A DNA stretch of 64,000 bases from Seohaeicola saemankumensis (GCF_020171285.1 NZ_JAIUZI010000003.1:1-64000), one strand, 5' to 3'; shown: positions 34,138 to 43,795, counted from the first letter of the stretch. Numbers and translations are program-made. The notes: generated by a model not told the origin, from the sequence alone.

Positions 34138-35265
34138 TTGAATTCCACCGTCTTTGCACCCTGGGACGATCCGCAGGAAAAACCGCTGATCCGCTTCCGC
34201 AACGTGACCAAACGCTTTGGCGATTTCACGGCGATCGACAACCTGTCCCTCGACATTTACCAACGCGAATTCTTTGCCCTGCTGGGCCCGTCGGGCTGTG
34301 GCAAGACCACAATGATGCGTTTGCTGGCCGGGTTCGACAACCCAACCGAGGGCCGGATCGAGCTGTCCGGCCAGAACATCGTTCCGGTTCCCCCCAACAA
34401 ACGGGCAGTGAACATGATGTTCCAGTCCTATGCCCTGTTTCCGCACCTGAGCGTTTGGGACAACATCGCCTTTGGGCTGCGCCGCGATAACATGCCGAAA
34501 CACGACCTGGCCGACCGGGTCGAAGAGATGCTGAAGCTGACCCGACTGGAAAAATTCGCCCGTCGCAAACCGCACCAGATCTCGGGCGGGCAACGTCAGC
34601 GGGTGGCTCTGGCGCGATCGCTGGCCAAGGCGCCCAAGCTGCTTTTGCTGGATGAACCGCTGGGCGCGCTGGACAAGAAGCTGCGCCAGGATACCCAATT
34701 TGAACTGATGGATATTCAGGAAAAGACCGGGACCACCTTTGTCATCGTCACCCACGACCAGGAAGAGGCGATGACAGTCGCCAGCCGTGTGGCGGTAATG
34801 GACGAAGGCAAGCTGATTCAGGTGGCAACACCGGACCGCATCTATGAAAACCCGGAGTCGGTCTATGTCGCCGACTTTATCGGCGACGTGAACATCATCG
34901 AGGGGCGCGCCTCTGCGCAAGGCGAAGACACCTACCGCATTGACTGGGCGGAAGGACAGGCACCGCTGCTGGCCACGTCGCCCCGTCCGTTTTCCGACGG
35001 CGATACGTGTCATCTGGCGATCCGGCCCGAGAAGATAACCATCAGCGCCGACCGCCCGGAGGATGCCGCCAACGCGGTGCAGGGCAAGGTGCATGACATC
35101 GCCTATCTTGGCAATCTGTCGACCTACCACGTCGAACTGGCCTCGGGCGCGATCATCAAGGCACAAACCGCAAACACGCGGCGGATTTCGCGCCGCAGCT
35201 TCACCTGGGAAGACCCCGTCTGGCTGTCCTGGACAGCCACGGCCGGTGTTCTGCTGGCGAACTGA
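34138..35265 (+). CDS. potG: Polyamine ABC transporter ATP-binding protein
   Basis: This 375-residue ATPase has Walker A GPSGCGKTT (about 54-62), Q-loop MFQSYALFPHLSVWDN, signature ISGGQRQRVALARSL, Walker B LLLLDEPLGALDKKLR and switch THDQEEAM. A C-terminal TOBE domain (about 250-370, LAIRPEKITI) is typical of the CUT1/MOI group that includes PotA and PotG. The start is TTG at 34138 after a G-run; MNSTVFAPWDD-like residues precede the conserved part. Its stop overlaps the potH ATG by one base (TGATG). Confidence 0.92.
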   Translation: MNSTVFAPWDDPQEKPLIRFRNVTKRFGDFTAIDNLSLDIYQREFFALLGPSGCGKTTMMRLLAGFDNPTEGRIELSGQNIVPVPPNKRAVNMMFQSYALFPHLSVWDNIAFGLRRDNMPKHDLADRVEEMLKLTRLEKFARRKPHQISGGQRQRVALARSLAKAPKLLLLDEPLGALDKKLRQDTQFELMDIQEKTGTTFVIVTHDQEEAMTVASRVAVMDEGKLIQVATPDRIYENPESVYVADFIGDVNIIEGRASAQGEDTYRIDWAEGQAPLLATSPRPFSDGDTCHLAIRPEKITISADRPEDAANAVQGKVHDIAYLGNLSTYHVELASGAIIKAQTANTRRISRRSFTWEDPVWLSWTATAGVLLAN

Positions 35266-36155
35266 TGCGGCGGTTTTTCCTCATTGCAGTGCCCTATGTC
35301 TGGTTGCTGGCGCTGTTTCTTATTCCTTTCGTGATCGTTCTGAAGATCTCGCTCAGCGATGTGGCACTGTCGATCCCACCCTATTCGCCGACGCTTGATC
35401 TTTCGGCTGGCTGGCAGGGGATCAAGGATTTCTTTGCCGCGCTGGATTTCGAGAACTTTATTTGGCTGACCGGCGATGACCTGTATTGGAAAGCTTATCT
35501 GAGCAGTCTCAAGATCGCGGTGATGTCCACCGCACTGACCCTGCTGATCGGCTACCCGATCGCCTACGGAATGGCCCGCGCGCCAGAGGAATGGCGCGCC
35601 ACCTTGATGATGTTGGTCATCCTGCCGTTCTGGACGTCATTCTTGATCCGCGTATACGCATGGATGGGGATTCTCAGCAACGAAGGGTTCCTGAACCAAC
35701 TGCTGATGTGGACCGGGATCATCAGTGAACCCCTGACCATTCTGAACACCAATACCGCCGTTTACATCGGCATCGTCTACACCTACCTGCCCTTCATGAT
35801 CCTGCCGATCTATGCGGCCTTGGAACGTATGGACGGGTCGCTGATCGAAGCGGCCGAAGATCTGGGTTGCTCGCGCGCGCAGGCTTTCTGGCTGGTAACA
35901 ATCCCGCTTTCTCGCCCCGGCATCGCGGCGGGCAGTTTCCTTGTGTTTATCCCGGCGCTGGGTGAATTCGTGATCCCATCACTGCTGGGTGGATCGGGTA
36001 CGCTGATGATCGGCAAGGTTCTTTGGGAAGAGTTCTTTTCCAATCGCGACTGGCCGGTGGCAAGCGCGGTCGCAGTCGTCCTGCTGCTGATTCTGGTGAT
36101 CCCGATCGTGCTGTTCCAGCGCAATCAGCAGAAACAGGCGGAGGCAGACCAATGA
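35265..36155 (+). CDS. potH: Polyamine ABC transporter permease, PotH/PotB type
   Basis: This 296-residue inner-membrane permease has six main spans. It has the family pattern ALPFVIVLKISLSD-like first span, SLKIAVMSTALTLLIGYPIAYGMAR, ILPFWTSFLIRVYAWMGIL and the EAA loop EAAEDLGCSRAQAFWLVTIPLSRPGI (about 203-228), ending in the typical PALGEFVIPSLLGG. It is coupled to potG by a 1-base overlap and to potI by ATGA. Confidence 0.93.
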   Translation: MRRFFLIAVPYVWLLALFLIPFVIVLKISLSDVALSIPPYSPTLDLSAGWQGIKDFFAALDFENFIWLTGDDLYWKAYLSSLKIAVMSTALTLLIGYPIAYGMARAPEEWRATLMMLVILPFWTSFLIRVYAWMGILSNEGFLNQLLMWTGIISEPLTILNTNTAVYIGIVYTYLPFMILPIYAALERMDGSLIEAAEDLGCSRAQAFWLVTIPLSRPGIAAGSFLVFIPALGEFVIPSLLGGSGTLMIGKVLWEEFFSNRDWPVASAVAVVLLLILVIPIVLFQRNQQKQAEADQ

Positions 36156-36970
36156 CCCGGCTGTCGTGGTTCAATGTCGTGTCTCTGACGCTGGGGTTCG
36201 CGTTTCTCTACATCCCGATGATCATCCTTGTCATCTTTAGCTTTAACGAGAGCAAGCTGGTCACCGTCTGGGCCGGATTCTCGACCAAGTGGTATGGAGA
36301 GCTGCTGCAGAACGAGGCCTTTCTCAACGCCGCATGGGTGACGCTAAAGGTAGCCGTGTTCTCATCGACAATTGCAACTGTGCTGGGGACCATGGCCGCC
36401 TACGTCATGGTGCGCGGCGGCCGGTTCCTCGGTCGCACGCTGTTTTCCGGCATGATCTATGCGCCGCTGGTGATGCCCGAGGTGATTACCGGTCTGTCTC
36501 TGCTGTTGCTGTTCATCGGTATCGGGCTGGATCGTGGCGTGCTGACCATCGTCCTCGCGCATACAACGTTTTCGATGTGCTATGTTTCGGTGGTGGTATC
36601 CTCGCGCCTGGTGACCTTTGACCGGTCGCTTGAAGAGGCGGCGCTGGATCTGGGCTGTTCGCCGGCGCAGGCGTTCCGGCTGGTGACACTGCCGATCATC
36701 GCGCCTGCGGTCGTTGCCGGCTGGCTGTTGGCCTTTACGCTGTCTCTGGACGACTTGGTGATTGCGTCCTTTACCTCCGGTCCTTCGGCAACGACCCTGC
36801 CGATCAAGATCTTTTCGGCCGTGCGCTTGGGCGTGAGCCCGGAAATCAACGCCTTGTCCACAATCATGATTGGCATCGTTACGGTCGGGGTGATCGTGGC
36901 ATCGCTCGTCTCAAAACGGAACTCGGTCCGGCAACAGCAGGAAGAGCAGGCCGCGGCCCGCGCGCAATGA
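36152..36970 (+). CDS. potI: Polyamine ABC transporter permease, PotI/PotC type
   Basis: This 272-residue permease has six spans. It begins MTRLSWFNVVSLTLGFAFLYIPM and has IFSFNESKLVTVWAGFSTKWYGELL, the PotC-type start. The EAA loop is EEAALDLGCSPAQAFRLVTLPIIAP (about 155-180), followed by SLDDLVIASFTSGPSATTLPIKIF. The start at 36152 overlaps the potH stop by four bases; the frame is open further upstream but the similarity begins here. Its stop overlaps the oxidoreductase start by four bases. Confidence 0.93.
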   Translation: MTRLSWFNVVSLTLGFAFLYIPMIILVIFSFNESKLVTVWAGFSTKWYGELLQNEAFLNAAWVTLKVAVFSSTIATVLGTMAAYVMVRGGRFLGRTLFSGMIYAPLVMPEVITGLSLLLLFIGIGLDRGVLTIVLAHTTFSMCYVSVVVSSRLVTFDRSLEEAALDLGCSPAQAFRLVTLPIIAPAVVAGWLLAFTLSLDDLVIASFTSGPSATTLPIKIFSAVRLGVSPEINALSTIMIGIVTVGVIVASLVSKRNSVRQQQEEQAAARAQ

Positions 36971-38286
36971 AACGGATCTTTCCGGCGTTCACTTACGGCT
37001 CCGGGCCACGTCAGAGTTGTTGGTGGGATGAAACCATCGATGCTCCTGACTGGCCCTGCCTGAATGAAAACGAAACGGCAGATGTGGCGGTCATCGGTGC
37101 CGGTTTTACTGGCGTGTCCGCGGCACTGCACCTTGCGCAAGAGGGTGCCTCGGTGGCCGTGCTGGAGGCGGAAACTCCGGGATGGGGCGCATCTGGCCGC
37201 AATGGCGGGTTCTGCTGCCTGGGTGGATCCAAGCTGAGTTCCGCGCAGATGGAAAAGCGTTTTGGTCCCGAAGCAGCGCTAGATTTCGCACGGGCAGAGG
37301 TGGCGTCGGTCGCGTTGGTGCAGAGCCTGTTGAACCGGTTCAGCATTGATGCCGACACCCATTCTCGCGGCGAAACCATTCTGGCCCATAATGCACGCGC
37401 CATGGCCGGGCTGCGCCGCACCCTGCAAGCCGGCGGCATCGACGGGATGGAATTGGCTGAACGGTCCGAGCTGGATGGTCTGGGTATGTCCGGTCCGTTT
37501 CATGGTGCGCTGACGATTCCCGTCGGCTTTGGTCTGAACCCTCGTAAATTCCTGTTTGGGCTGGCAGGCGCAGCGGTCCGGGCCGGAGCCAGGATGTTTC
37601 AGAAAAGTCCGGTGACCGCAGTGGTCCGGGAGTCCGGACGGTACCGGATCACCACCCCAGCCGGAACCCTGCGCGCCCAAAACGTGATGATCGCAACCAA
37701 CGGATACTCCAGCGAGGACATTCCAGAATGGATGGCCGCGCGTTATCTTCCAGCGCAGTCCAGCGTTCTGGTTACCCGCCCATTGACGCTAGCAGAGCAG
37801 CAGGCGCAAGGCTGGACCAGCGCTCAGATGGCCTATGACACCCGCAACCTGCTGCATTACTTTCGGCTGATGCCCGACGGCCGGTTCCTGTTCGGTATGC
37901 GCGGCGGGCTGATGTCGTCTGAGCACGCCGAAATCGCGGCGCAACACCGAACCAGGCAAGACTTTGAACGTATGTTTCCGGCCTGGGCCCATGTGCCGTC
38001 TCCGCACAGGTGGTCCGGCATGGTTTGCCTTGCCCGAAACCGAGTTCCTTTTGTCGGGCCAATCCGGGAAAACCCCGGCATGTTCGCGGGCTTTGCCTAC
38101 CATGGCAACGGCGTCGCAATGGGCAGCTACGCGGGCCGGTTGCTGGCTGACCTAGCATTGAACCGTCCCCCCGACGTGCCCTACCCCGCCATGATGCGGC
38201 AGCAGCCGCCGCGCTTTCCGCTCGGACCGGCCCGGCGGCTGCTGATGCCGCCGCTCTATGCGGTTCTCAGGCTGGCCGACCTGTAA
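36967..38286 (+). CDS. FAD-dependent oxidoreductase, PuuB/gamma-glutamylputrescine oxidase-like
   Basis: This 439-residue DAO-family flavoenzyme has the dinucleotide-binding motif VAVIGAGFTGVSAALHLA (about 40-57), the ADP-binding end VAVLEAETPGWGASGRNGGF with the GASGRNGG signature of PuuB-like proteins, and a C-terminal FAD contact FAGFAYHGNGVAMGSYAG (about 375-392). The N-terminal YGSGPRQSCWWDE resembles the PuuB opening. It would oxidise an amine or a gamma-glutamylated amine, giving an aldehyde plus ammonia. Coupled to potI by ATGA, it is the metabolic end of the pot operon. No gamma-glutamylputrescine synthetase (puuA) is present nearby, so direct amine oxidation is possible. Confidence 0.83.
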   Translation: MKRIFPAFTYGSGPRQSCWWDETIDAPDWPCLNENETADVAVIGAGFTGVSAALHLAQEGASVAVLEAETPGWGASGRNGGFCCLGGSKLSSAQMEKRFGPEAALDFARAEVASVALVQSLLNRFSIDADTHSRGETILAHNARAMAGLRRTLQAGGIDGMELAERSELDGLGMSGPFHGALTIPVGFGLNPRKFLFGLAGAAVRAGARMFQKSPVTAVVRESGRYRITTPAGTLRAQNVMIATNGYSSEDIPEWMAARYLPAQSSVLVTRPLTLAEQQAQGWTSAQMAYDTRNLLHYFRLMPDGRFLFGMRGGLMSSEHAEIAAQHRTRQDFERMFPAWAHVPSPHRWSGMVCLARNRVPFVGPIRENPGMFAGFAYHGNGVAMGSYAGRLLADLALNRPPDVPYPAMMRQQPPRFPLGPARRLLMPPLYAVLRLADL

Positions 38287-38361
38287 GCTGCGGCCTTGTA
38301 GAGTTGACAGACCACGGCCGATCGCTCAAGGCTCGGAAAAAACAGGTTTGAGGGTGAGCAG

Positions 38362-39687
38362 ATGAAGATTGCGATGATTGGCACCGGCTATGTCGGGCTT
38401 GTCTCGGGGGTTTGTTTCTCGGATTTCGGACATGACGTGGTTTGCGTCGACAAAAACCCCGACAAAATCGAAATGCTCGAGCGGGGCGAGGTACCCATCT
38501 ACGAACCCGGACTCGAACAACTTATGGCCACCAATGTCGCGGCAGGGCGGCTGTCGTTTTCGACGGATCTCGCCAGTGCCGTGGATGGTGCCGACGCCGT
38601 GTTCATCGCGGTCGGCACTCCGACCCGGCGCGGCGATGGCCACGCGGACCTGACCTATGTCATGGCAGCCGCCGAAGAGATCGCCCGCGCGATTACCGGC
38701 TATGCCGTCGTGGTAACCAAGTCGACTGTGCCGCTAGGCACCAACCGACAGGTCAAACAGGCAATATCCAAGGCCAACCCGGACGCCGATTTCGACGTCG
38801 CCTCGAACCCCGAGTTCCTTCGCGAAGGAGCCGCAATTGATGATTTCATGCGACCCGACCGGGTCGTGGTCGGGGTGCAGAACGACCGTGCCGCAGACGT
38901 CATGCAAGAGATCTACCGCCCGCTGTACCTTCGGGAATTTCCGATCATGATCACAGATCTGGAAAGCGCGGAAATGATCAAGTACGCCGCAAACGCATTT
39001 CTGGCGACAAAGATCACTTTCATCAACGAAATCGCCGCGCTCTGCGAACGCACCGGCGCAGACGTCAAGATGGTCAGCAAGGGGATGGGTCTGGACGGAA
39101 GGATCGGCAACAAGTTCCTGCATGCCGGGCCGGGCTACGGTGGGTCCTGTTTTCCAAAGGATACCAAAGCTTTGGCGCGGATCGGACAGGAACATGGCCT
39201 GCCGATGCAGATCACAGAAACCGTGATCAAGGTGAATGACGAACTCCGACGTCGCATGATCGAGAAAGTCATGGATCTGCTCGACGGCGCAGCTGCCGGA
39301 AAAACCATTGCTGTTCTTGGTGTTACCTTCAAGCCGAACACGGACGACATGCGCGAGGCGCCATCGCTGACCATCGTACCGGCCCTGATCGGTGCCGGCG
39401 CCAAAGTACGGGTCGTCGACCCCCAGGGTCAGCACGAGGGCAAAGATCTGTTGCCCGGCGTGCATTGGTTTGAAGATGCCTATAAGGCCGCGCAGAACGC
39501 CGATGCACTGGTAATCCTGACCGAATGGAATGAATTCCGCGCCCTCGACTTGAAACGGTTGGCCAAGCGCATGACATCCCCGGCATTGGCGGACCTGCGC
39601 AACATCTATTCTCCGCGTGATGCCCGCCGCGCCGGGTTTACCCGCTATGTTTCTGTTGGACGCGCTGACCATTTCAACGACGGCTGA
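38362..39687 (+). CDS. ugd: UDP-glucose 6-dehydrogenase
   Basis: This 441-residue enzyme oxidises UDP-glucose twice to UDP-glucuronate for polysaccharide synthesis. The Rossmann motif MIGTGYVGLVSGVCFSDFG (about 5-23) is followed by YEPGLEQL, AVGTPTRRGDG, KSTVPLGTN, NPEFLREGAAIDDFMRPDRVVVG (about 150-172), EMIKYAANAFLATKITFINE, and the catalytic Cys in GPGYGGSCFPKDTKAL (about 261). LGVTFKPNTDDMREAPS marks the C-terminal UDP-binding domain. AGGGTGAG precedes the start. No glycosyltransferase cluster is adjacent; it stands next to flagellar genes. Confidence 0.95.
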   Translation: MKIAMIGTGYVGLVSGVCFSDFGHDVVCVDKNPDKIEMLERGEVPIYEPGLEQLMATNVAAGRLSFSTDLASAVDGADAVFIAVGTPTRRGDGHADLTYVMAAAEEIARAITGYAVVVTKSTVPLGTNRQVKQAISKANPDADFDVASNPEFLREGAAIDDFMRPDRVVVGVQNDRAADVMQEIYRPLYLREFPIMITDLESAEMIKYAANAFLATKITFINEIAALCERTGADVKMVSKGMGLDGRIGNKFLHAGPGYGGSCFPKDTKALARIGQEHGLPMQITETVIKVNDELRRRMIEKVMDLLDGAAAGKTIAVLGVTFKPNTDDMREAPSLTIVPALIGAGAKVRVVDPQGQHEGKDLLPGVHWFEDAYKAAQNADALVILTEWNEFRALDLKRLAKRMTSPALADLRNIYSPRDARRAGFTRYVSVGRADHFNDG

Positions 39688-39698
39688 GTGCGCTGATG

Positions 39699-40373
39699 CT
39701 AGGTGGGCTCCCGCAGGCCTGTTACCGCTGTCGACAGCACTGCTTCGCCCCCTTCCAGTATCAGAAGAACCTCACCATTTTGGGCTTGCGCCTCAGTGAT
39801 ACGTGCATAAACCTCGGCCGGTTCCGACAAAATCATTTCATCGTCGGCATAGCTTTCGACAGTGAAACTATATGTATCGCTGGGCAGAACTGACCCGTCA
39901 TCGTCAAGCCCAACCCATTCAATCGGATCGGCTGAAACCGGTATTGCTCGTCTTTCAACCTCTGCCCCGGTGCTGTCGCGCACCACCAGAAACACTTCGT
40001 CTGCCACGGCCGCCGGGTTGGGCGCCACCGTGATCGCGGATCCGTCGAAGTACACCGGCATGGCGGCACGTGCTTCCATCCCAACCCATCCGGCCAGAGA
40101 CGCCATGTTTGAAACGCCAAGCTGATCGCTCAGCGCGACCAGAGTGTCATTGGTCAGAACCTGTTGTTCCACCATCGAGAATTGCGCCAGTTGCGATGCA
40201 TATTCGGTGGAATCAATTGGCTCCAAGGGGTCCTGATAGCGCGCCTGCGCGGTCAGCATCTGCAGGAACGTCTCGAAATCCGACGCCAGGGCCGTCGTTC
40301 GACCCGTCGAAGTCGCGGTGGAGCCTGTCGCGGTTGTTGTCGGTATAGTCGGGGAGGTAACGGATGTGGTCAT
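39699..40373 (-). CDS. flgD: Flagellar hook assembly scaffold protein FlgD
   Basis: FlgD caps the growing hook and is later lost. The 224-residue protein has a Thr-rich export leader, then the conserved DFETFLQMLTAQARYQDPLEPIDSTEYASQLAQFSMVEQQ block (about 32-71) that defines the family, followed by FlgD tudor/Ig-like parts with FLVVRDSTGAEVERRAIPV and SDTYSFTVESY. It is convergent with ugd (stop 12 bases away) and follows fliK by three bases. Confidence 0.93.
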   Translation of the reverse strand: MTTSVTSPTIPTTTATGSTATSTGRTTALASDFETFLQMLTAQARYQDPLEPIDSTEYASQLAQFSMVEQQVLTNDTLVALSDQLGVSNMASLAGWVGMEARAAMPVYFDGSAITVAPNPAAVADEVFLVVRDSTGAEVERRAIPVSADPIEWVGLDDDGSVLPSDTYSFTVESYADDEMILSEPAEVYARITEAQAQNGEVLLILEGGEAVLSTAVTGLREPT

Positions 40374-40376
40374 GGA

Positions 40377-43300
40377 TCAAACTCTCAGGTCTAAACCCGA
40401 AGCGGCTCGGGCTGGCGTTGCTGTCGGTTCAGATGGCGAAGAAGTTGTCCGAGGCAATTCGTCCATCTCGCCGGTTGTCATCAGGACACCCGTATGCGCA
40501 TCAGTGTTGTGATCGCTCCCGCTTTGCCCGGAGTCCGACCCGGAGAATTCGAAACCTGGCGACTCGTACCCCAAGCGGCGCAATTCAGTGGCCAATTGGT
40601 CAATATGACGGCGCAAAAGGTCGAGCGTTTCAGGCCGCTCGGCAACGATGGAAAGGGTAACCCCGCTATCACCTGTGATCACTGTCATACGAACCCGGCC
40701 AAGCTCTTCGGGGTTCAGCGAAATTTCCACAGGGCGGTCCGCCCGAGATGGCAAGACGTCAATGATCTGCGCCGCAACGTGCCGCCCAACGTCGGTGCGT
40801 GATACCGCCTGCGTGTGAGTGGCCCCCGCGCCCGACGACTGCGGACCATCAGCCCGCAAAACCGAACCAGGGTCGGAAATGAAGTCTTCGAACTTTCCAA
40901 TATGATCGGCTCGCGACACGCTGAGCTGATCGGAGACGGGCTGTGCCGAGGCCACCGGCGCGGAACCCTGAAACGGGCTCTTCTGTTTCACATGCAACGC
41001 TCTTGCCGTCATTCGAAGCTCCGGCGAGACGGGCTGTGCCCGATCAGCCGCTTGGCGCCGACGCGGATTGACCCGCGCTGCACTGACTTCCGTTGAAATC
41101 TCCCGCACACCTGCGCCGCGCAGCGCGATGGTTTCAGTTGGCCTTTCATTCAAGCTCGAGTGAGTTGATCCGGCTGTCGTCTGAGCAGAACTGTGCTTTT
41201 CCAAGGTGCCAGAATCCTTTGGAGCTTGGGGTTCGGCCTTGCGCGGCATCATGATGCTTTTCTTCTCCAAGGCGCCAGAATCCTGTGGAGCTGGAGGTGA
41301 CAAACTCCTGCCGTTCGCTGATACGTCGCCACTGACAGACCGTCCGGCTTCGGGCGATCGGGTGACATCCGACGGAATCTCCGCCGCTTGACGTGGTCCC
41401 ATCAAAACCGCAGACCTATCGTTCTTTGCAAGAATTGTAGTCTTGTCGTGTTGGAGGTCGGCAAGATTGCCCGTTGACGGAACAACGGGTTTTTGCGCCT
41501 CGGTTTTCTCAGGCGCGACCGCTGCGTCTCTCGGCGCGAGAATCTCTGTTTGCCTTGTTTGTACAGCAATCTCCGCAGACTGAGGCTCCAGTTTCAGGTG
41601 ACCAGACAGTGAGCCAACGTCTGATCGGGTTTGAGCCGGTGGAAAAACGAGACCGGAACTATCAGCTGTTCTTTTCACAGATACGTCATTTGCAGGAGCC
41701 AGAGCGGTCGCAAGGAGAGGCGAGTTGGAGGCCTGAGCAATCGGAACCTTGTGGGGGGCAGTTCGGGATTCAGGCAACTGTCGGACCGCATCGCTATTAA
41801 CAACCGATGATCCCAAACCGCCGATCAAATGCTGTTCCTGTCGGGCAGTTGAAGAATGGGGCTCTGCAAGTTTTGGAGCCGTGTCACGATCACGAGCGGG
41901 CTGAACTGACATCTGTTCAAGGCCATCTGCGGGTTGCCTGGCGAATTTTGGCAATTGTTCGGTCGGGCGAGCAGGTTGCTCTGTCATGCCCGTGGTCTGC
42001 CCGGGACCTGGCACTTGCGGAAGTTTCAGAGGCTGAGATGTTGTGTCCGACTCACCGCGAAAACGACGAGTGTTTATGGAGTTGGGATCCGGCGATTGAC
42101 CCCTTTGCGTGAACGGATCAAGTTCAGCCGGCCGGGATTGTGCCGCAGGCGGCAAGTCGCGCTTGCTCTCCGGCACCCGCGAAGCTGGTGGGAGTTCGAG
42201 CGGAACCGGCGCAGGCATTTCTGGCGGAAGGGAGCTGTTGATCTGGCTTGCCTCCATGGCTGCCGACACATTTGCGGCTTGAGTGTGATCGTCCGCGCCG
42301 GTTAGCCTATTTGCAAGCGGACCCGGTGCAGGGGCTGCGGCAATCGAATTCAACTGCACCGAGCGTTGTAAATCCTGCAAACCACCACGTCGAGCGTTGC
42401 TGGCATCTGGTGCAGAGGCGTTGGTCTCATCCACTGTGTGATGTTGTCCGGAAACATCGGATTGTGCAGCGGCATCCGGTCCCGCTGACCAAAAACGCCC
42501 ATCAGAAACCGCCAGTTCGTGTGACTCGCTTTGCTCCGTTGACGGGGCAACAGCGACCAATTCTGCCGTTACAGAAGGAGGTATGAGCGTTTCGCGCATT
42601 GCGGACGCCCTGTGGGTCGCCGAAATTTGCGGCACGTCCGAAAGGACCTGCCCCTGATTGAGGAATTCGTTCACTCGGGTAGGGTCAGCTTGCGCCGATC
42701 TGCCGGTCACTGTCGTGTTGCCTTGCGATAAATCGGAGTCTTGGACACCACTCCGGCTGGATGACCCGCCGACGGAGAGCAACCGACGGCCACGCGTATC
42801 TGACCGTGGTGTCGCCGCCTCGCTCTGCCAACCAGCGGCTTGGGATCTTGAACCAGTCGGGTCAGCCTGCACGGAGATTACGACAGAAGATTGCGTCCGG
42901 TCTCCTACTCCCGCGATGTATTCATCAGCTCGCCAAGTGGTGGACGCTACAACCTCCGGAAACTGGTCTAATGGCCGAAGTATAGGCCGCTCATTCGGGA
43001 AAACTGTTGGCCCTTCGGAACCTGGTACAGAACCATCTCTGACCTGATGCGCGATCTCCTCAGCTATTGAAGCACTGCGTATCGAACGGTTGAGCGGTTC
43101 CGGCGATACATCTATTGGCCCTTCGGATTGATCCGAATCGACTGACTCAGTGTTCGCAGGTATATCGGCATCGACGACGGTTTCATGTCCTGGCGCCTCC
43201 GGTTCTTCCCGCTGCACGGCTTCTACAGCCGAGGCAATGGGACGGCGGTTTTCCAACTCTTCCATCTGGAACAGAACCTGTTCGAAAGACTCTGCGAACA

Positions 43301-43388
43301 ACCGAGTGGGGGCTTGCGCTTTACCCTCCACAAGCTCCGGTCCCTGCTGAGCGTAGGTCGAATGCGGGATGAATGACGACAAGTTCAT
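40377..43388 (-). CDS. fliK: Very long flagellar hook-length control protein FliK
   Basis: At 1003 residues it is long for a FliK. The C-terminal Flg_hook domain (about 890-980) is clear: RADRPVEISLNPEELGRVRM, then SIVAERPETLDLLRRHIDQL. The rest is low-complexity, Pro/Ser/Gln/Thr/Ala-rich and presumably unfolded, as expected for a molecular ruler or secretion substrate. A short repeat occurs near the middle of the C-terminal half: APQDSGALEKKS and APKDSGTLEKHS. I place the start at 43388, after AGAAGG; an in-frame ATG at 43430 lacks a site. It ends three bases before flgD and is divergent from the rod-protein gene. Confidence 0.85.
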   Translation of the reverse strand: MNLSSFIPHSTYAQQGPELVEGKAQAPTRLFAESFEQVLFQMEELENRRPIASAVEAVQREEPEAPGHETVVDADIPANTESVDSDQSEGPIDVSPEPLNRSIRSASIAEEIAHQVRDGSVPGSEGPTVFPNERPILRPLDQFPEVVASTTWRADEYIAGVGDRTQSSVVISVQADPTGSRSQAAGWQSEAATPRSDTRGRRLLSVGGSSSRSGVQDSDLSQGNTTVTGRSAQADPTRVNEFLNQGQVLSDVPQISATHRASAMRETLIPPSVTAELVAVAPSTEQSESHELAVSDGRFWSAGPDAAAQSDVSGQHHTVDETNASAPDASNARRGGLQDLQRSVQLNSIAAAPAPGPLANRLTGADDHTQAANVSAAMEASQINSSLPPEMPAPVPLELPPASRVPESKRDLPPAAQSRPAELDPFTQRGQSPDPNSINTRRFRGESDTTSQPLKLPQVPGPGQTTGMTEQPARPTEQLPKFARQPADGLEQMSVQPARDRDTAPKLAEPHSSTARQEQHLIGGLGSSVVNSDAVRQLPESRTAPHKVPIAQASNSPLLATALAPANDVSVKRTADSSGLVFPPAQTRSDVGSLSGHLKLEPQSAEIAVQTRQTEILAPRDAAVAPEKTEAQKPVVPSTGNLADLQHDKTTILAKNDRSAVLMGPRQAAEIPSDVTRSPEAGRSVSGDVSANGRSLSPPAPQDSGALEKKSIMMPRKAEPQAPKDSGTLEKHSSAQTTAGSTHSSLNERPTETIALRGAGVREISTEVSAARVNPRRRQAADRAQPVSPELRMTARALHVKQKSPFQGSAPVASAQPVSDQLSVSRADHIGKFEDFISDPGSVLRADGPQSSGAGATHTQAVSRTDVGRHVAAQIIDVLPSRADRPVEISLNPEELGRVRMTVITGDSGVTLSIVAERPETLDLLRRHIDQLATELRRLGYESPGFEFSGSDSGQSGSDHNTDAHTGVLMTTGEMDELPRTTSSPSEPTATPARAASGLDLRV

Positions 43389-43501
43389 AGTCTTTAGGCC
43401 TTCTGCCAAGGTTCCATGCACCATGTGCAAAAGGCAGTTTCGATTATTTTAACTCGATGATGCGCATTCTGAAAAAATCTGAGCAATTCGAGGCAATTCC
43501 A

Positions 43502-43795
43502 ATGACGCCAATATCGCAACCCGCCATCCCGTCAGCCCAAACCCTCCAAACACGACCGGTGGACGAGTCCCCGTTGCGCAAGGCTGCCATGGATCTTGAG
43601 GCCGCATTCCTGGCTGAAATGCTCAAGTCAGCAGGGCTTGGAAAAACTCGTGACGGATTCAGCGGCGGTGCCGGGGAAGATCAATTTGGGTCGTTCCTGG
43701 TCCGCGCACAGGCGCAGGAAATCGCAAAGTCCGGCGGAATCGGGCTCGCCGAAACACTGTTTAACGCACTGATGGAGCAGAAAAATGACAACTGA
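43502..43795 (+). CDS. Flagellar rod-binding protein, FlgJ N-terminal-like
   Basis: This 97-residue protein matches the rod-capping half of FlgJ: LRKAAMDLEAAFLAEMLKSAGLG (about 25-48) and FSGGAGEDQFGSFLVRAQAQEIAKSGGIGLAETLF. It has no muramidase domain, as is usual in alphaproteobacteria, where a separate lytic transglycosylase does that work. GAGG at 8 bases before the ATG at 43502 supports this start over the ATGs at 43457/43460. Its end overlaps the next gene by 11 bases. Confidence 0.85.
   Translation: MTPISQPAIPSAQTLQTRPVDESPLRKAAMDLEAAFLAEMLKSAGLGKTRDGFSGGAGEDQFGSFLVRAQAQEIAKSGGIGLAETLFNALMEQKNDN

Noticed and set aside
36152..38286. Search for a phage, integron or genomic-island boundary around the polyamine locus
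   Set aside because: There are no integrase, tRNA-associated direct repeats or visible composition break; tight gene overlaps argue for a native operon.
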